Positions 19,728 to 32,309 of a stretch of 64,000 nt of DNA are shown piece by piece. The notes beneath the pieces were generated by a model. The model made no database searches, was not told the origin of the DNA, and was given only the letters and a program-made list of their open reading frames with translations. Positions within the stretch are counted from its first letter, which is position 1; each line of letters begins with the position of its first letter. The DNA lies in the NCBI GenBank assembly GCA_037447655.1, contig JBBHKE010002832.1, forward strand, positions 1 to 64,000, read 5' to 3'. The position numbers and the translations under genes were made by a program. The DNA is from Zygnema cylindricum. Lineage: Eukaryota; Streptophyta; Zygnematophyceae; Zygnematales; Zygnemataceae.

Positions 19728-22700
19728 ATGCCTCGCCTCAGCTTCACTATGAGAGCCGCCATGGCGTCTCTTGGAAGCTGCCTCCGTCCTTCACATGTCC
19801 ATCTTCCTCGAGCTGCACCTTCCTTGCAGAAATTGTTCGCCTCCTCTACTTCTCTTTCTCTTTTCTCACAAGGCTCTCCTTTACAAATCTCTCCCTCTCC
19901 TTTCTGTGTCTCTCGCATGGTATCTTCTTCGATGTCTTCTTCTGCCATAGGATTTCGAAAACAAAGGGATGTTATGGCACACTCAACCGAAGGAATTGCA
20001 GAAGCAAACACCTCATACAGTGAGAAGTCATCTAAAGCGTCGTCAAAGTCTTTGGGCGATGATAGTAATCATCCATGGGAGGAGTGGGGTTTACTGCTAC
20101 AAAGAGTGCAAGAACAAGGGTATCAAAGACCAGTTTCTGATAATGGACGTAAACCGGTTCCCGGTGAGGGTCCGTACGACTCTTATTCGGAGCTCAAACA
20201 TGCCCTTCTCAACTTCGCTCGTGATCGAGACGACATGTGTACGGCCCTCTCTCTCTCTCCTTCTCCCTCTCCCTCCTCCCCTCTCCCCTCTCCCCCCTCC
20301 CCCCTCTCCCCTTCCCCTCTCTCCCCCCCCCTTCCGCCCTTCTCTCTCCCCCTCTCTCCCCCTCTCTCTTCCTCTCTCTCTCTCCCCCTCTCTCCCCCCT
20401 CTCCTCTCTCTCCCCTCTCCCCCCTTGCTCTTATTCTCTCTTCTATGGCCTTCTAGTTTTCTGAGAGGAGCTTTTAAGATAGCTGAGAGTGCCAGGAAAT
20501 TTGCAGGAGCCTTCCGAAGGAGCATCTCCGAGTCATTGCAGCTGCTGGTTGTCCGGATATCGAGCGAAAATCTGTGAATAGTGCCAAACGTCTTCGGGCT
20601 CATAGTCAGATTGACGAAGCGTCTGTGTGTATTTCCTTTATCCCTCTCTCTCTATCACCTTCACGCTTTTTAGCACCTTTGTTTTGTGTCTTTTTTCTCC
20701 CGTGCTTTTATCTTCTGTCTATTATTCTGACACATTGTTCAAACCTTCTCAGAGAGCTTCAGCATGAATGGAAAAAAGTGAAGGTTTAGGGTTCTGATCT
20801 GTCCTGTGCTTTGGTCTGTGGGAAGAAAATGTCTACTCTAATAAAATTGGTTGCTACAATTAAAACTTTTGTCACATTTTTTGTATTTTCTGTAGGCTTG
20901 CACACCTTGTGGCTTCCGTAAGTCATGTCCAAGAGCCTTTGGAGCTGCTAGTGGGAGCCATATTCCAAGCACTCAGGAGGTGGTGCGTATCATTTTGGCG
21001 TACGCAATGCGTGTTAAAAATCCTGAGGCTGACGCTGTCACTTCGACAGTCCAGGACGCCTGCTGTGCAATTCTAAGCACTCTATTGGAGCTCAGCAACA
21101 ATCCACGGGATCCAAATCTGCCGAGGTGAAGGTTTCTGCTCTTTTAAGTGATTTTACAATTCTGGATTGAATTGAGGGCTGTAAATTGTTTGTGGTTGAA
21201 CATATGGCATCAATGAACTGATGGCAGGATAATACCGCAGGTTTCATAGCCCAATCTTCGCTGGGTCATCAGTGAGCCTAGAATGTAGGTCCGCCATATT
21301 TTTGCTAAAGCTTATGACTTAGCTCATTGTTTGTGCAAGGAAAAACGGGAAATCAAAAGAAGTTCGATGATCGTTCTGCTGGACCGTTTTGTATGTCAAC
21401 TAGTTTTTTTTTTTTTTTTTTTGTGAAAAGCAATGCGAAAGGTTGGTATTCTCAAAGGCTAAATGACTGTCCACAGGGAAGGCAGTCAGACATGATGTAA
21501 AGCACTTTCGTCATACTAATTGCCTGAAGTGATGATCACGCACTGAGTCAACCAGCACTCATATAACCTTCAATGCTATTAACAGTATTCTTGTATTGGT
21601 TCAGGGCGGAGTTGCCTGTAGATTTGCCAAAGAAGCCACGTTCCGATGACTTCGAAAGACAACGTGATTCGAACAGTTCCGGAGGTCTTCTGAGGAGGTC
21701 TTGGGAGGATCGACGACCATCTTCTGGTGGTGCTCGATCAACTTACGAACCTCTTCCAGGCGATTGGCGTTGCCCAGGGTCAGTGTTTTCCTTCATGACT
21801 GCTTGTTTTCTCTCAGGACATCAATAGAGTTGTTCTGCAGAAACAGCTGAAAGAGATACGAGGAGGATATGCTACACCGTGTATCATTATTAGCGTTGAT
21901 TTTGCTAGTTAAAACATCTTTTTACGTGCACTCTTGTTGGGTTTCTGATTGGAGACTGAATCGGAAGGAATAGTCCTTACTTTGTCATTGCAAAAGATGT
22001 TTAAAGTGCCGAAAAAAAAATTGACGCTAATAGCGATTCACGGTGTACTTCCCTTCCTTCTGGGTTGGGCATGGTGGTGAATTCTCCCTTCCTTCACCTG
22101 TGAATTACACCTTGTTTCGTTATTAGCGTTAATGTTTTTTTAACTCAATTTTGAATGTTCTCCATGTACACTTATCGGATAGTTTTTTGACAGTTGCGGT
22201 GGAAAGATAAGGAAGAATTCTTACTTTCCGACTCACGGTCTCCAAATGAAAAATCGGAGGAAGAAAAGCTGATTTAAGTGGCGAAAAAAATATTAACGCT
22301 AATAGCAATGTATGGTGTTTACTAATGCTTAGCTCTTTTAGAAACGGCTTTCGGAGAGAGCAGCCCTTCTTGTTAGTAATTTTTTTGTGTTTGTTCCCTT
22401 CTTCCTTCTGCAGATGCAACTTTGACAATTTTGCTCGCAATACAGAATGCCGCAATTGTGGTGGAGATAGACCAGCCGGGACCAAAGGTCGTGAACGGGG
22501 GTCTTATGGGGGCGATAGACAGACGCAAGGATACAGAGAACAGAGCTCACAAGGCAGGGAGTGGAGTTCACGAGGTAGAGAGGGGGGTTTCCAAAGCAGG
22601 TGGGAACGAGATGAGGGAGGAGGTCCAGCCAGATATGGTGGGGCAGGTGGGGGATCTGGACGGTGGGCTCAAGACGGAGATGAATGGGATAGGAGACAAT

Positions 22701-23554
22701 CAAGAGATGGAACGGGAAGAGGTGAACGGGAACCTTTGGATAATGAGAGGAGATGGGGTCTCAGGAGTTCTGAACGGGAACCAGAGAGGGAGTCGAACCC
22801 ATACCCACCTCGAAGGCTGCCCATGTCTGGAAGAGATCGAAGAGATTCTTTCCGCGAGACGGACAATGATTTTGAGGAGGAAGAGGAATGGAGCCGCAGG
22901 GAAGTGCAATCTGAAGATGTTTCTGACAGTAGGCCTATTACACAAGCCAGTGGTAGAGGTGGTGGAGATTGGGATGAGAGTGACAGTAAGCCTTTAACAC
23001 GAGGAGGTGGTAGAGGTGGTGGGGATTGGGATGAGAGTGACAGTAAGCCTTTAACACGAGGAGGTGGTAGAGGTGGTGGGGATTGGGATGAGAGTGACAG
23101 TAAGCCTTTAACACGAGGAGGTGGTAGAGGTGGTGGGGGTTGGGTTGAGAGTGACAGGAGGCCTTTAGCACGAGGAGGTGGTAGAGGTGGTAGGAGTTGG
23201 GGTGATAGTGGGAACCAAAGTCAATACAGGTCAGAGAGAGAGAATGAGGGACGGGGTAGCTACTCTGGTTTTCGCGGGCAGTCTTCATCACGGGGAAGGA
23301 CAGATACATGGAGAGGAGGGTATGGTGGGGACAGGTCACGACCAAGATCTGACGATAGTTCAGGTTATGGGGAGAGTCGCCAGTTTTCTAGAGAATGGAC
23401 TCCTCGGGGACGCTCAAGCAGAGGCAGGGGTGGGCCTCGGAATATGGGTTCACGGAGCTACTCAACTTCTTCACAGTCGAATGACAAAGATCCCGAAGAG
23501 AACAGGAAAGTTCCCACTCGCGACTTTTGGGACGATTATGCAGAAGGCATATGA
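19728..23554 (+). CDS. RanBP2-type zinc-finger protein, VAR3/OZ1-like, probably organellar
   Basis: Five exons join in frame to about 723 residues: 19728-20236, 20507-20624, 20896-21125, 21605-21778, 22414-23554. Residues 1-65 are Ser/Arg/Leu-rich and acid-poor, as in a plastid or mitochondrial transit peptide. A conserved family block with KSVNSAKRLRAH (exon 2) and CTPCGFRKSCPRAF (exon 3) follows. One RanBP2 zinc finger spans exons 4-5: DWRCPG then CNFDNFARNTECRNC, zinc cysteines at about 342, 345, 356 and 359. The last exon is a Gly/Arg/Ser-rich tail with four 19-residue repeats. In Arabidopsis, VAR3 and OZ1 act in plastid development and organelle RNA editing; that role here is inference. 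Start choice: the 19728 ATG gives the longest transit-like N-terminus; 19749 is an alternative. Two small transposable elements sit in intron 4. Confidence 0.87.
20244..20456 (+). repeat. Polypyrimidine (CT/CCT-rich) tract in intron 1 of the zinc-finger gene
   Basis: About 210 bp of almost pure C and T on the plus strand lie just after the intron 1 donor. Open frames here on both strands are low-complexity artefacts (Ser/Pro/Leu or Arg/Gly/Glu runs). Confidence 0.8.
21875..22045. mobile_element. TA-flanked MITE in intron 4 (first copy)
   Basis: The 171-bp element has ends CACCGTGTATCATTATTAGC and, as reverse complement, CACCGTGAATCGCTATTAGC. TA is present on both sides (21873-21874, 22046-22047). 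It is non-coding and belongs to the family seen at 18558, 22108 and 49866. Confidence 0.82.
22108..22317. mobile_element. TA-flanked MITE in intron 4 (second copy)
   Basis: The 210-bp element has ends CACCTTGTTTCGTTATTAGC and CACCATACATTGCTATTAGC (reverse complement). TA precedes the left end; the right side is TT, probably mutated. Its right inner part resembles that of the copy 62 bp upstream (TTTAAGTGGCGAAAAAAAT versus TTTAAAGTGCCGAAAAAAAA). Confidence 0.75.
22953..23200 (+). repeat. 57-bp coding minisatellite in the zinc-finger gene
   Basis: Three nearly identical 57-bp units and a fourth diverged one encode 19-residue repeats of the form RGGGDWDESDSKPLTRGGG. They form an acidic patch between RGG-type blocks. 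Low divergence between the first three units indicates recent duplication. Confidence 0.85.
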
Positions 23555-25736
23555 GGAAATTAAGAATAGTCAATTTTTACCTCTCCACTCAGCTTCCTTT
23601 GGATGAGCATTCGGAGGAGAAGTTGTAGCGTTCTCTGGGAGATATTATAACATGCATTGGAGGTAGTAATGCGAAAGTGAATTGCTGTAATTGGATCAAG
23701 GCAAGTAGTGGAGTTGTATTTCTGGAGATTTACATTCTGGGGCAAACATCTATAATTGCTTTTATTTTGTTATTTTGTAGCAGGAAATGTGCTATTGAAA
23801 GGTTTTATCAACTGTTGACGTGCAAAGAGTGGATTATGGGCCATGCGATAGTTATTTTTGTGGCTGCTTCTTTTAAGCAGTTTGGACTGAAGGGTAAGAT
23901 GGGCACAGGATAGTCAATTTGCTGGTGAACTGAGTCAAAGTGGACGGTTTTCGCTCGTCTTCAAAGTGTGTTCACGATGGCAGGAAGATTAATGGAGGTT
24001 GGGGTTTCTTTTCTCGCTTGGAAATAGGTTGTACTGGCCTGAAGTTTGTTCATGTGATTTGCACGAGTATGATAGAAAACCTCCACTAGTACTTGCTGAT
24101 TTCTGCGTATGTGGGAGAAGACAAAAACCAGGCTTGTGATTAACGTAGCAGAGCCCTAGCTGGTTAAAAAAGCCAAACACCTCGCTCACAGAGGTCAAGA
24201 CCAAAGATCTGCACACAGATTGCTGATGTGGAATCTAAACTTTTACTTGATGTGGATATCGAATTCAGATAGAATGGATAGAACATGTTGTAGAATAGTT
24301 CAGAGACGTGCATTCAGGGTTGTGCAAATTTTCTAGTCTGGCATAGGATGGTTTGAAAACTTCACAATTGTCCTATGATTCTCAATAAGTAGCCCAACCT
24401 CCATTTCCAATGTTTCCGATTAACATATATTGCCTCTTTGACTTTTATCACCTTTAGTTCTTGATTTTTTTCAATCAATGAATGGTACTCGGTTTTGGCT
24501 TTTGACAATGAATTACCATGAATGCCTCCATAATATGCAATTTGCCCTCCTTTTGTGGAAATGATCAAAGGTGATGCTCTCTGGAGATGGGTACAGGACA
24601 AACAGCTTCGGTAAACATCTATATGTGTTTGCAATTACTGTGGCCACCCAGAGTACTGAGCCCTTCAACACAAGAATTGGTGTTGTTACATCAAAAGTTT
24701 TTAAAAGAACATTGCACGTGAATGGCCTAAGAAATGTTAATGTAAAGCCTAATTTTTCGAACCTAGTGCCAGCACCAGTTCGACAGTCATGCGCCAATGT
24801 TGTGAACAAAGTAGCAACACGACAGTCAGTATATGTCAATTATTCTCTGGATCGATGTAACAATGCATCGAGCTGCGATACCCTGGTGTACAATTATTTC
24901 AGTCTTACGGTACTCTTTGACAGTATTCTGAAGCAAATTCCTATATCTAGCACATTAGCTGCAGGTGACAGCTTGAGTGCACCAGGTGTTGCATTCTATA
25001 CAGCAGTTGCTGTTTTGCACCAGTTGTGGCAGTAATGAAATGTCGGAAACCTCGTACATGCGTTGCCTTTGGCGGCAAGTGACACAGAGTAATGCCGTGC
25101 AATATGGATTCAATGTCGACTCTACCAATGCACGCTGATGCAGTTTCCAATCGTGGCAATTGTAAAAAAAAAAAATCACCCTTCAGAACGTTAACGCTAC
25201 ATGAAAAACGTCGGGGAACAACGAAATAATTGACAGACGTCATATTACATTACATCAGGTAAATATTAACAACATTCTGAATTGCTATTTAAAGCTGGTT
25301 CTTTTTCCCACTTTTCTGTGTACACAGTTGTTAATATCCAAATCCAGGATTTTTGCGGTTTTCTTGAATTGTGCTGGACGGTTAGATAATTGCATAATAA
25401 GATAAATTAGTTTGAGGAGGAAAAACCTTCAACTCCAACAGGAACTCAAAATGCTGCTTCTTGGCTGTCATTAATCATGCCGACAAAAACATTCAGCAAA
25501 TCATGAATATGCAACGACGCAATGCAATTTTTAACCTTCCCCACTCTGCACATGTCAAGCTCACAAAAGAGGTAGTTACAAAATAAATGGATATACAGTA
25601 TAACATTCTTAGGCAGAAAATAGCTGGAACAAGTTCGGTTTTGGCTGTAACCGGCTACATTATATAACCTCAATCAGAAGTAATTTACATTACACCAATC
25701 CTGTACACCATCATCAGAAAAGTCACAGACAGAAGA
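23555..25736. other. Interval between convergent genes, no gene recognised
   Basis: It holds the 3' flanks of the zinc-finger gene (plus) and fructokinase gene (minus). A 154-codon open frame at 24571-25035 (+) has no recognisable motif and no introns; I do not call it a gene. No inverted repeats or RNA genes were noticed. Confidence 0.5.
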
Positions 25737-28700
25737 TCATACAGGCACTTTTGCAAGCAGGTCCTCCACCTTTGCTGGTTTGGGCAAAGCGGGAATAGCC
25801 CCCCTTTCTGTAGTGGCCAGGGCTCCACACGCATTTGCAAAACGAAGAGTTTCCCGTAGCCTTCCCTCATCCTGTTCCCTCAACACGTGCCATAAATGTT
25901 AACTATATTATGCATGAGTATGGGCTATGAAAAGAATTCCCAATGTACGCCATAAATGTCAGTTATATTATGCATTGAGTATGACTGTGAGAAGAGTTCT
26001 CAATACATGCCATAAATCTTAATTCTATCGTGCAAGAGTATGGACTATGAAAAAAATTCCGAAATGTGTGTTACTCCAAACAGACTTCTACCAATTCATA
26101 CCAATTCGCTGATCTCAAAGAATCAGTGTTTGGAACCAGTAAGACAATGTTTTCTCTATGCAACATTTGAGTCTTGGTTTCTAACCCCTCTGATAAATGA
26201 GATGCATTGGAATATTATATCATTTAACTGCCAATAAGCATTCTTGCATTTGAACCCTCAAAGAGTAGTGTCACTTCAACTCAGATTCAGACAGAGCACC
26301 TATTTGTTTGTCGGGATAGGCAGCGACATAACTCTCATATTTTCTTACAGGAAAATAAAAAGATTTCTCACGGAAAATCAGAATGGTTTCCCAAGGAATA
26401 TTGAGAAGATTTATTACCTGCAACTGACCCCTGTCCTCTGCAAGCTTTGTGAGAAATCCTGCCACGAAAGCATCTCCTGCTCCTGTCGTATCAACAACTT
26501 CCACTTTCACTCCAGAAACACGCCCTTGGAAGTCCTAAAAACCCTCCAAACGAAATTCTATTGGTCATCAAACCCTTTTGACTGATCCAAACACGTTAAT
26601 TGCTGTTCTTTAAATGCATACTGTCCAACTTTCAGGTTGGGCTGGCTGAATGGCTATATATAAAACAGCAGTTTTTAATCGATTTGATCCTGTATTAGGA
26701 GCATGGATTACAGGACATTCAATGATTCAAAACGTTGATATTTTATGGAAGCTTACAGAACAGCTAGAACCAGATATGGTTCTTTGTTGACAATACACCC
26801 CTTTCATATACATTATACATCAGCATGTCTGCGTCATAGTTCAAAGTTAGGAAAACAATTGGAAACGCTAATGTAGTTTCTCCCTACAATATGCGTATTA
26901 TATTGTCTTTTTGAGTATAATACACGTATAGAACGAAGGAACCACATGTAGCGTTTCCCATTGTTTGTGCAGATTTGCACTAAGGTCTGCACCCTTGACA
27001 AGCTCAAATATAACTTTGCTAACTTTGATTTTCACCGCACCTTGGTGTAATAACGACAACCAGCACTCCCTTCTGTCACCAGCAAGGCAAGAAGCCCATC
27101 ATGAAACAACGCTCTTGCAGCTTCGTCACTGTACGGATCGCCTCCCTCTGTCAAAAAAGTAATTTCCTCCTCACTCACCTGCAACAAAAATAACCAACAA
27201 AACCGTCAATTGCTGTTTCTCCGCAGCACTTGAAAAATAACGATGAAGCCACCACCAGTGCTTGCAAAAATAAAATAGCTTGAATGAATAACTTCGATCA
27301 ATTTATTTCGGGTAAACCTCAAACCACGATCATGTTGGAGGTCCAATAGGAAGTCCAAAAACGTCACCTTGATGACATGTGCTTGTTTCCAAATGCTTCG
27401 AATCTCTTTCCGGGCTTCATCCGCAGAAGACCAGAGTGGAAGTCGGAGGTTTGGATCATAAGATAAAAGTGCCCCAGATGACTGGGCGGCATTCATTAGA
27501 CTTATGTGAGCAGAGCGGCACGGCTCAGCAATAAGGCTAATGGACCCATAGTGAACGATGCCAGCCTGCCATAAAATGAAAACCATCAAAGAAGAATAAT
27601 AGAAGACAAAAACAACAAGAACAATGTAAATTAATAATCCTAATGCCAGGTACCAAAACAAATAAACATTAAAATCATACAGGATTTTGATTCTTCCACA
27701 GAAAAAAACCTCAACAGAGCAAGGAACGAGCGAGCTACAAGAGAACCCGGAAAGGTTTAGCCACACAAACTAAACAAAAAAAGGAACAGCAAGACGAGTA
27801 AGAGATGAAAAGGTTTGGAAAGAAAAACAATTGTCTAGTGGACCATGGGTCCATAGCGAACGACATGCAGCTAGTATTTCCCACCGATGAATGCATCAAT
27901 TTCTTCTTCAGCAACTTGAGAAATGTTAGTCATGGTGATTGAAAGTTTTAAGCCTACAATGTAATTGAAATGTGATTGCAAATGTCGATGCAAGATTCAA
28001 TTAAAATTTCAAAATAATACGTTCCTCAAAGATATTTGTATGCACTTCACAAAATTAACAATGAAAATGGATGCGTCACGGTCTTTCTGCAAGAACTATT
28101 TGACAAGTAAAATCAATACCAGTTTCATGACAGCTATTTAGTAGTGCAATTAGCTAAATGAGTGTTTATGAGTTTCATGTAAATTCGGGCTTTTTGATGC
28201 TTTAGTACAGACCTACAACACCTAGCAAAAGAGGGTATAATGGCAAGTTAAAAAAGGAAAAAATGTCATACCATAGCTGTCCAGCAGATGGAGGACCAAA
28301 TGAAATTGCGTGGAAATTTTAGCATAAACTATACCATAAGTATGCAAGAAAAATAAGCAATAAAGGGTCTTCAAATGGATTTGATGTGTCAATGTTACAT
28401 TTATTGTCAAACTATATCCCTTCCTTAAAAAGACGAAGATACATGCAATACATTACCATCGCATCCAGAGTTCCACCAAAGTTTAAGGTTACAATGTACA
28501 AAACTGACACCAAATCCATCATTGACATCGCCTGTCACAGTTGTGATTATACTAGCAGAGATCCGAACGTTCATATGTTCATTACTACCAATTTCCATCT
28601 TGCTTCAAGCAACGCCTATAGACTTAAAACTCGGCACTGTATAAAAGCTTATGCTATTGTGATGGAACCGAAGAAGAAGTAGAAAAAAATACACCAGACA

Positions 28701-30421
28701 AATCTGACAGCCATTCAAAGTCACACAATACAAGCATCAATGGAAGGCAAGAGACGGCAAAAGAAACCTTAGATTAAAGAGTCATTCACCTGCGAAATTA
28801 GCTCAGAATCCAGCTCTTCAGGCTCCAACAACATATCTGCACTTGGATTTCGATAAAACATAAATTCGCGTTCCCCATCAGCTCTTAATGTTACAAAAGC
28901 AAGGGCAGTGCGGGCTCCACCATCGAAGCGCACACCACGTGTTTCCACTCCATTTTTTTGCAAGATATTAGCAAGCATGTGCCCAAACTCATCGTCTCCA
29001 ACCTGTTTTGACAACAAAATATATTTCATTATTGAGAAGGTCGGTTTCTTAGCTATCCTTTGAAGATCGTTGACAATAGGAAGCTGTGGTTTAAAGAGCT
29101 GTCTGCATGATGCATGTGCATTTGAATGTCAGAACTCTGGGAATTTTTAAACATTTACTCGTCCTTTAAATTAGAAGAGGATAAAAAATGGAAGTACACA
29201 GGCGTCTTGTGAAAAATACTGAGGGAAAAATTAATAGGCTGTGAAAAAAGTTGAGCTGAGAAATTTTTCGTGCCTACAACAAAGGGCAATGGAGCTTCCC
29301 GTACATTGAAACAGACCTTACCTTTCCCATAAAGGCGGAAGAGCCTCCGAGACGAGCGATTCCAACTGCCACATTAGCTGGAGCTCCTCCTGCAGCCTTT
29401 TGAAAAGAAGGTGCCTCGGCCAGAGATACGCCATTCACCGTCGGAACAAAATCAATGAGCATTTCACCAAAACAGAGGACAAGGTCGGATGCCTTTGCAC
29501 CATTGTTGTGACTGTTGATTGATGGAAGCACTCGTTTTATTCCCGGCTTTCCTGGCCAAAGAAGTTGCGATAAGGTTCAATTACAGTAATGGGAGGAGCA
29601 CCAAGTAAATAAGCATAGACATTTACATGATATTAAACTCACAACATGTGTATGCTTGGACACCTGTCACTTCCTTCAGACTGTCTGCAATAGTTTATGA
29701 AAACAAACTGTGCTGACTAATGACGTCCTTGTAGGCTTTCTTTTTCCTTTCAATGCATCAGTGTAGGAAACCGAAGTTCACATACTAGAAGGTTACGAAA
29801 ACAATAGGTCAAATAAGAAAAAAACAAAAAAAAGTAGAACAACATGAATTTATTGAATGAGATTCAAGAAAATGGTCAACGCGTTCATTGTGAATGCACT
29901 TAGTTGCATAAGATCAAAAGTTTTTATAATCTAGCTTGAAGAAAACAAATCTTCAAAAAGAGAAAAAAAAGGTCCTCCAATAACAACAGTACAAAAATTC
30001 TTCTCCTCCGATTGATATGAAAAAAAAAAGCACAGACGGCTCAGGAAAAAACGGACACGCTAGAAAGTTATCAATCCCTTGTAACACTGCTAATTTACTT
30101 AAAATTTCAAATCCTTTGCTCCGTAGAGAATGCTGCAGGAAATTTGAAAACAATATAGAAGAAGAAAACATTTTGAGAGCGAGATGCTTTGCTTACAAAA
30201 CACTTACTGAAATCTGTTCTTGAGTATCTTTTTTGTCCTATTTTCTGCATTCGGTTTTGACAAACTCGAGAGTCTACAGAAAGTGTCACACAGGGCACTT
30301 CTCCTTTCTGAACCTTTCGCCTTGCTGATGGCGAAAACAGAAAATGGTGGCCATGGTTCCCTAGAAGATCTCTATTCTGTAAAGTCAGAGAATGGGAAGG
30401 AACAAGCTGTGATGTCAGCAT
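25737..30421 (-). CDS. Fructokinase (pfkB family), probably plastid-targeted
   Basis: Seven exons on the minus strand join in frame to about 414 residues: 30208-30421, 29322-29551, 28790-29002, 27368-27565, 27041-27178, 26418-26534, 25737-25871. The enzyme phosphorylates fructose with ATP to fructose 6-phosphate. The pfkB N-terminal motif [16 protein letters not shown] is at residues 126-141. The C-terminal ATP/catalytic motif DTTGAGDA is at about 346-353, with the last Asp of DTTGAGD as catalytic base. Exon 4 shows the family block [16 protein letters not shown]. The first ~90 residues (exon 1 and start of exon 2) are basic and extra to cytosolic fructokinases, suggesting a plastid form. Exon 1 is assigned from its GTAAGTG donor and a phase match with exon 2; it is less certain than the rest. 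A small MITE lies in the intron between exons 5 and 6. Confidence 0.92.
26861..26958. mobile_element. Small MITE (GGAAACGC family) in a fructokinase intron
   Basis: A 98-bp non-coding element with inverted ends GGAAACGCTAATGTAG and GGAAACGCTACATGTG (reverse complement of the right end). A second member of the same end type is at 53462-53581. The target duplication is unclear because the flanks themselves are inverted (ACAATT / CATTGT). Confidence 0.65.
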
Positions 30422-30879
30422 GATTCAAACGATTTTGGAAAAAAAAAAAACTTGCAACCAAAAAGGAAGTCAAGTTGCTCATAGTATGTGATCGAGAGTG
30501 GCAAGGTGGACAGGTGTCAGTTTTTGACGCTCGGTCGTCACCGGCAGATCTGCTATGCCCGCCACGTATACGTGCCGTGGCTCACCACTCTATTTCTAGT
30601 TCGAGGACACCGTTCTTGTTATTTCATCCAGGGTCAAAATTCAGATTTCGTATAGTGTATCCAACCATAACTGCTGGTTATCTCCTTGGGTGGAGAAAGG
30701 ATACGAGTTTTATCACCCGGTCGTGCGAGAGGGAGAAAAACGACACGAGCTCCGTATTTCTGGGCGCCCTCGACCCTCGGGCATTCAAGAGGTACGGGCG
30801 CGAGCGAGTTTCGTTTTCGCCCGCTCAGACGACCGGGTAATAAAACGAGAATCGGGCTACCAGAGAAGTTACCCGAAGT

Positions 30880-31345
30880 CAGAGGTCGCAAATGGTCAAC
30901 CGAAACCGTGACCGACCATTAACCGACCGCCCGCGTCGGATCAGGAACGGATTCGGGTGCCAAATTTGGGGGGCCGGGCGGATTCGGGCGGTTGATTCAC
31001 AGAAAAAAAAAAAAAATCGGTTACGGTCGGGTAAGCAAAAAACGAAATAAAATGAAAATTGTTTACTGTCGATACAATCAAACATTATTGTACTTTGTAT
31101 TCTTGTTATCGTGGAAGGTATACGGGAGATGTACCACAAATTTTGTATTTTTTCGGGTACGGGCGGGTACGGTTAGTCCCGAGAAATCGAGTTTCGGTTA
31201 ACTTTTATTTTTGTAAACGCGTTTCGGTTAACGGTTAACAATTTAGGAGCGTGACATAACCCGGTCGGGCGTCGGGTACTCAGATTTTGAAAAAAAAAAA
31301 ACGGTCGGTTTCGGTTATCTAAAATTTTGACTTTTGCGACCTCTG
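30880..31345. mobile_element. hAT-type non-autonomous element with perfect 8-bp TSD
   Basis: The element is 466 bp with inverted ends CAGAGGTCGCAAA on both sides, extended by CCGAAACCG-containing subterminal repeats. CCCGAAGT is duplicated exactly at 30872-30879 and 31346-31353. CAG-type termini with an 8-bp duplication are the hAT pattern. It encodes nothing recognisable and contains CGGGTACGGG-like internal repeats and two poly-A runs. Confidence 0.9.
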
Positions 31346-32309
31346 CCCGAAGTTATTTACCGAATGATTCTGGGACCATTAATGATTACGTTTGGAGTTG
31401 GTTTGTTAGGTTAGGGTTGGTTTGATGTTGGTTCGTGAATGCAAATGTTTTCTGATGACGTGGAATATTTAGGAGGTTTAGATTTGTCGGTCACGTTCTG
31501 TATGCTGTCAGTGAAACGACTTTATTTAGGGAAAAATTTCGGTGAACTTTATTTAGGTGAATAATCGCAGGTTCTCGGTTTCGGTTCTTGAAAGCAGTGG
31601 CGATATTTGTCAGTACATGAAGGAAACACTGCGGACATTCAAGAATTTGCTTTTAACAGGCCGATACAGATTTTCCAGTTCGATTTCTGTACTTCCACAC
31701 TGTAACTGGCAGGATTTTAATAATTACAAGCCGTTCCCATTCTTCGACGGCCTAAAAGGCACGACGTCAACTCGGCAAAACAAATTGTGGACGACTTCGT
31801 GCACTTAATACACAGAGAAAAAACAAAAAAAAACAATAGATTTTATTTATAAAAACGCGATGGTATTACCATCGAAGAACAAATCATGATTGTCACTAAA
31901 ATAATTGATGACCAACATAGGTAAAAGACCAAAATCCTTAAGGACTAAAAACAGAACAATAGAGCTTTAAAGCCTAAAAGAAAAGAAATAAAGCAAGTAC
32001 AACAAAACTAAACTATTGAAACTCTACAAACTACCCTAGACACTAAAGCCTCAAACTACGCCCAACTAAAGATCAGAACTAGGAATATCGTCTATATGCG
32101 CTGGGTGGTGTGGGGGTAAGTCTCGTAGTCCTCAGCCATCGTCACCACCGTGCTTTGTCGGATAATGGCCGAAGCTTGGGAACGTTGAAAGGCGACAGAG
32201 ATGCGTTGGCGGTAGAAAGCCAACATGAGAGCTGGAGAAGGGCTGCCGGGACCTCTAACTTCGAAAGATCATCGAGCGCAGTCGCACAAAAAGTTATCGA
32301 AAGACGAGT

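Noticed and set aside
19523-20023. Open frame starting MSKFWGAD upstream of the zinc-finger gene
   Set aside because: Its first part is the end of a TA-type MITE, and the same peptide start recurs at 50007. The rest overlaps the true gene in another frame.
20097-20603. Arg/Gly/Glu-rich open frame antisense to the zinc-finger gene
   Set aside because: It is created by the CT-rich tract of intron 1 on the opposite strand.
22938-23345. Antisense His/Pro/Leu-repeat open frame
   Set aside because: It mirrors the 57-bp coding repeat of the zinc-finger gene on the other strand.
24571-25035. 154-codon open frame between convergent genes
   Set aside because: It has no recognisable motif, no family signature and no splice or promoter context. 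It lies in the 3' flank of two genes and is likely chance.
28386-28682. 98-codon open frame in a fructokinase intron (+ strand)
   Set aside because: No motif and no splice context; probably chance in AT-rich intron DNA.
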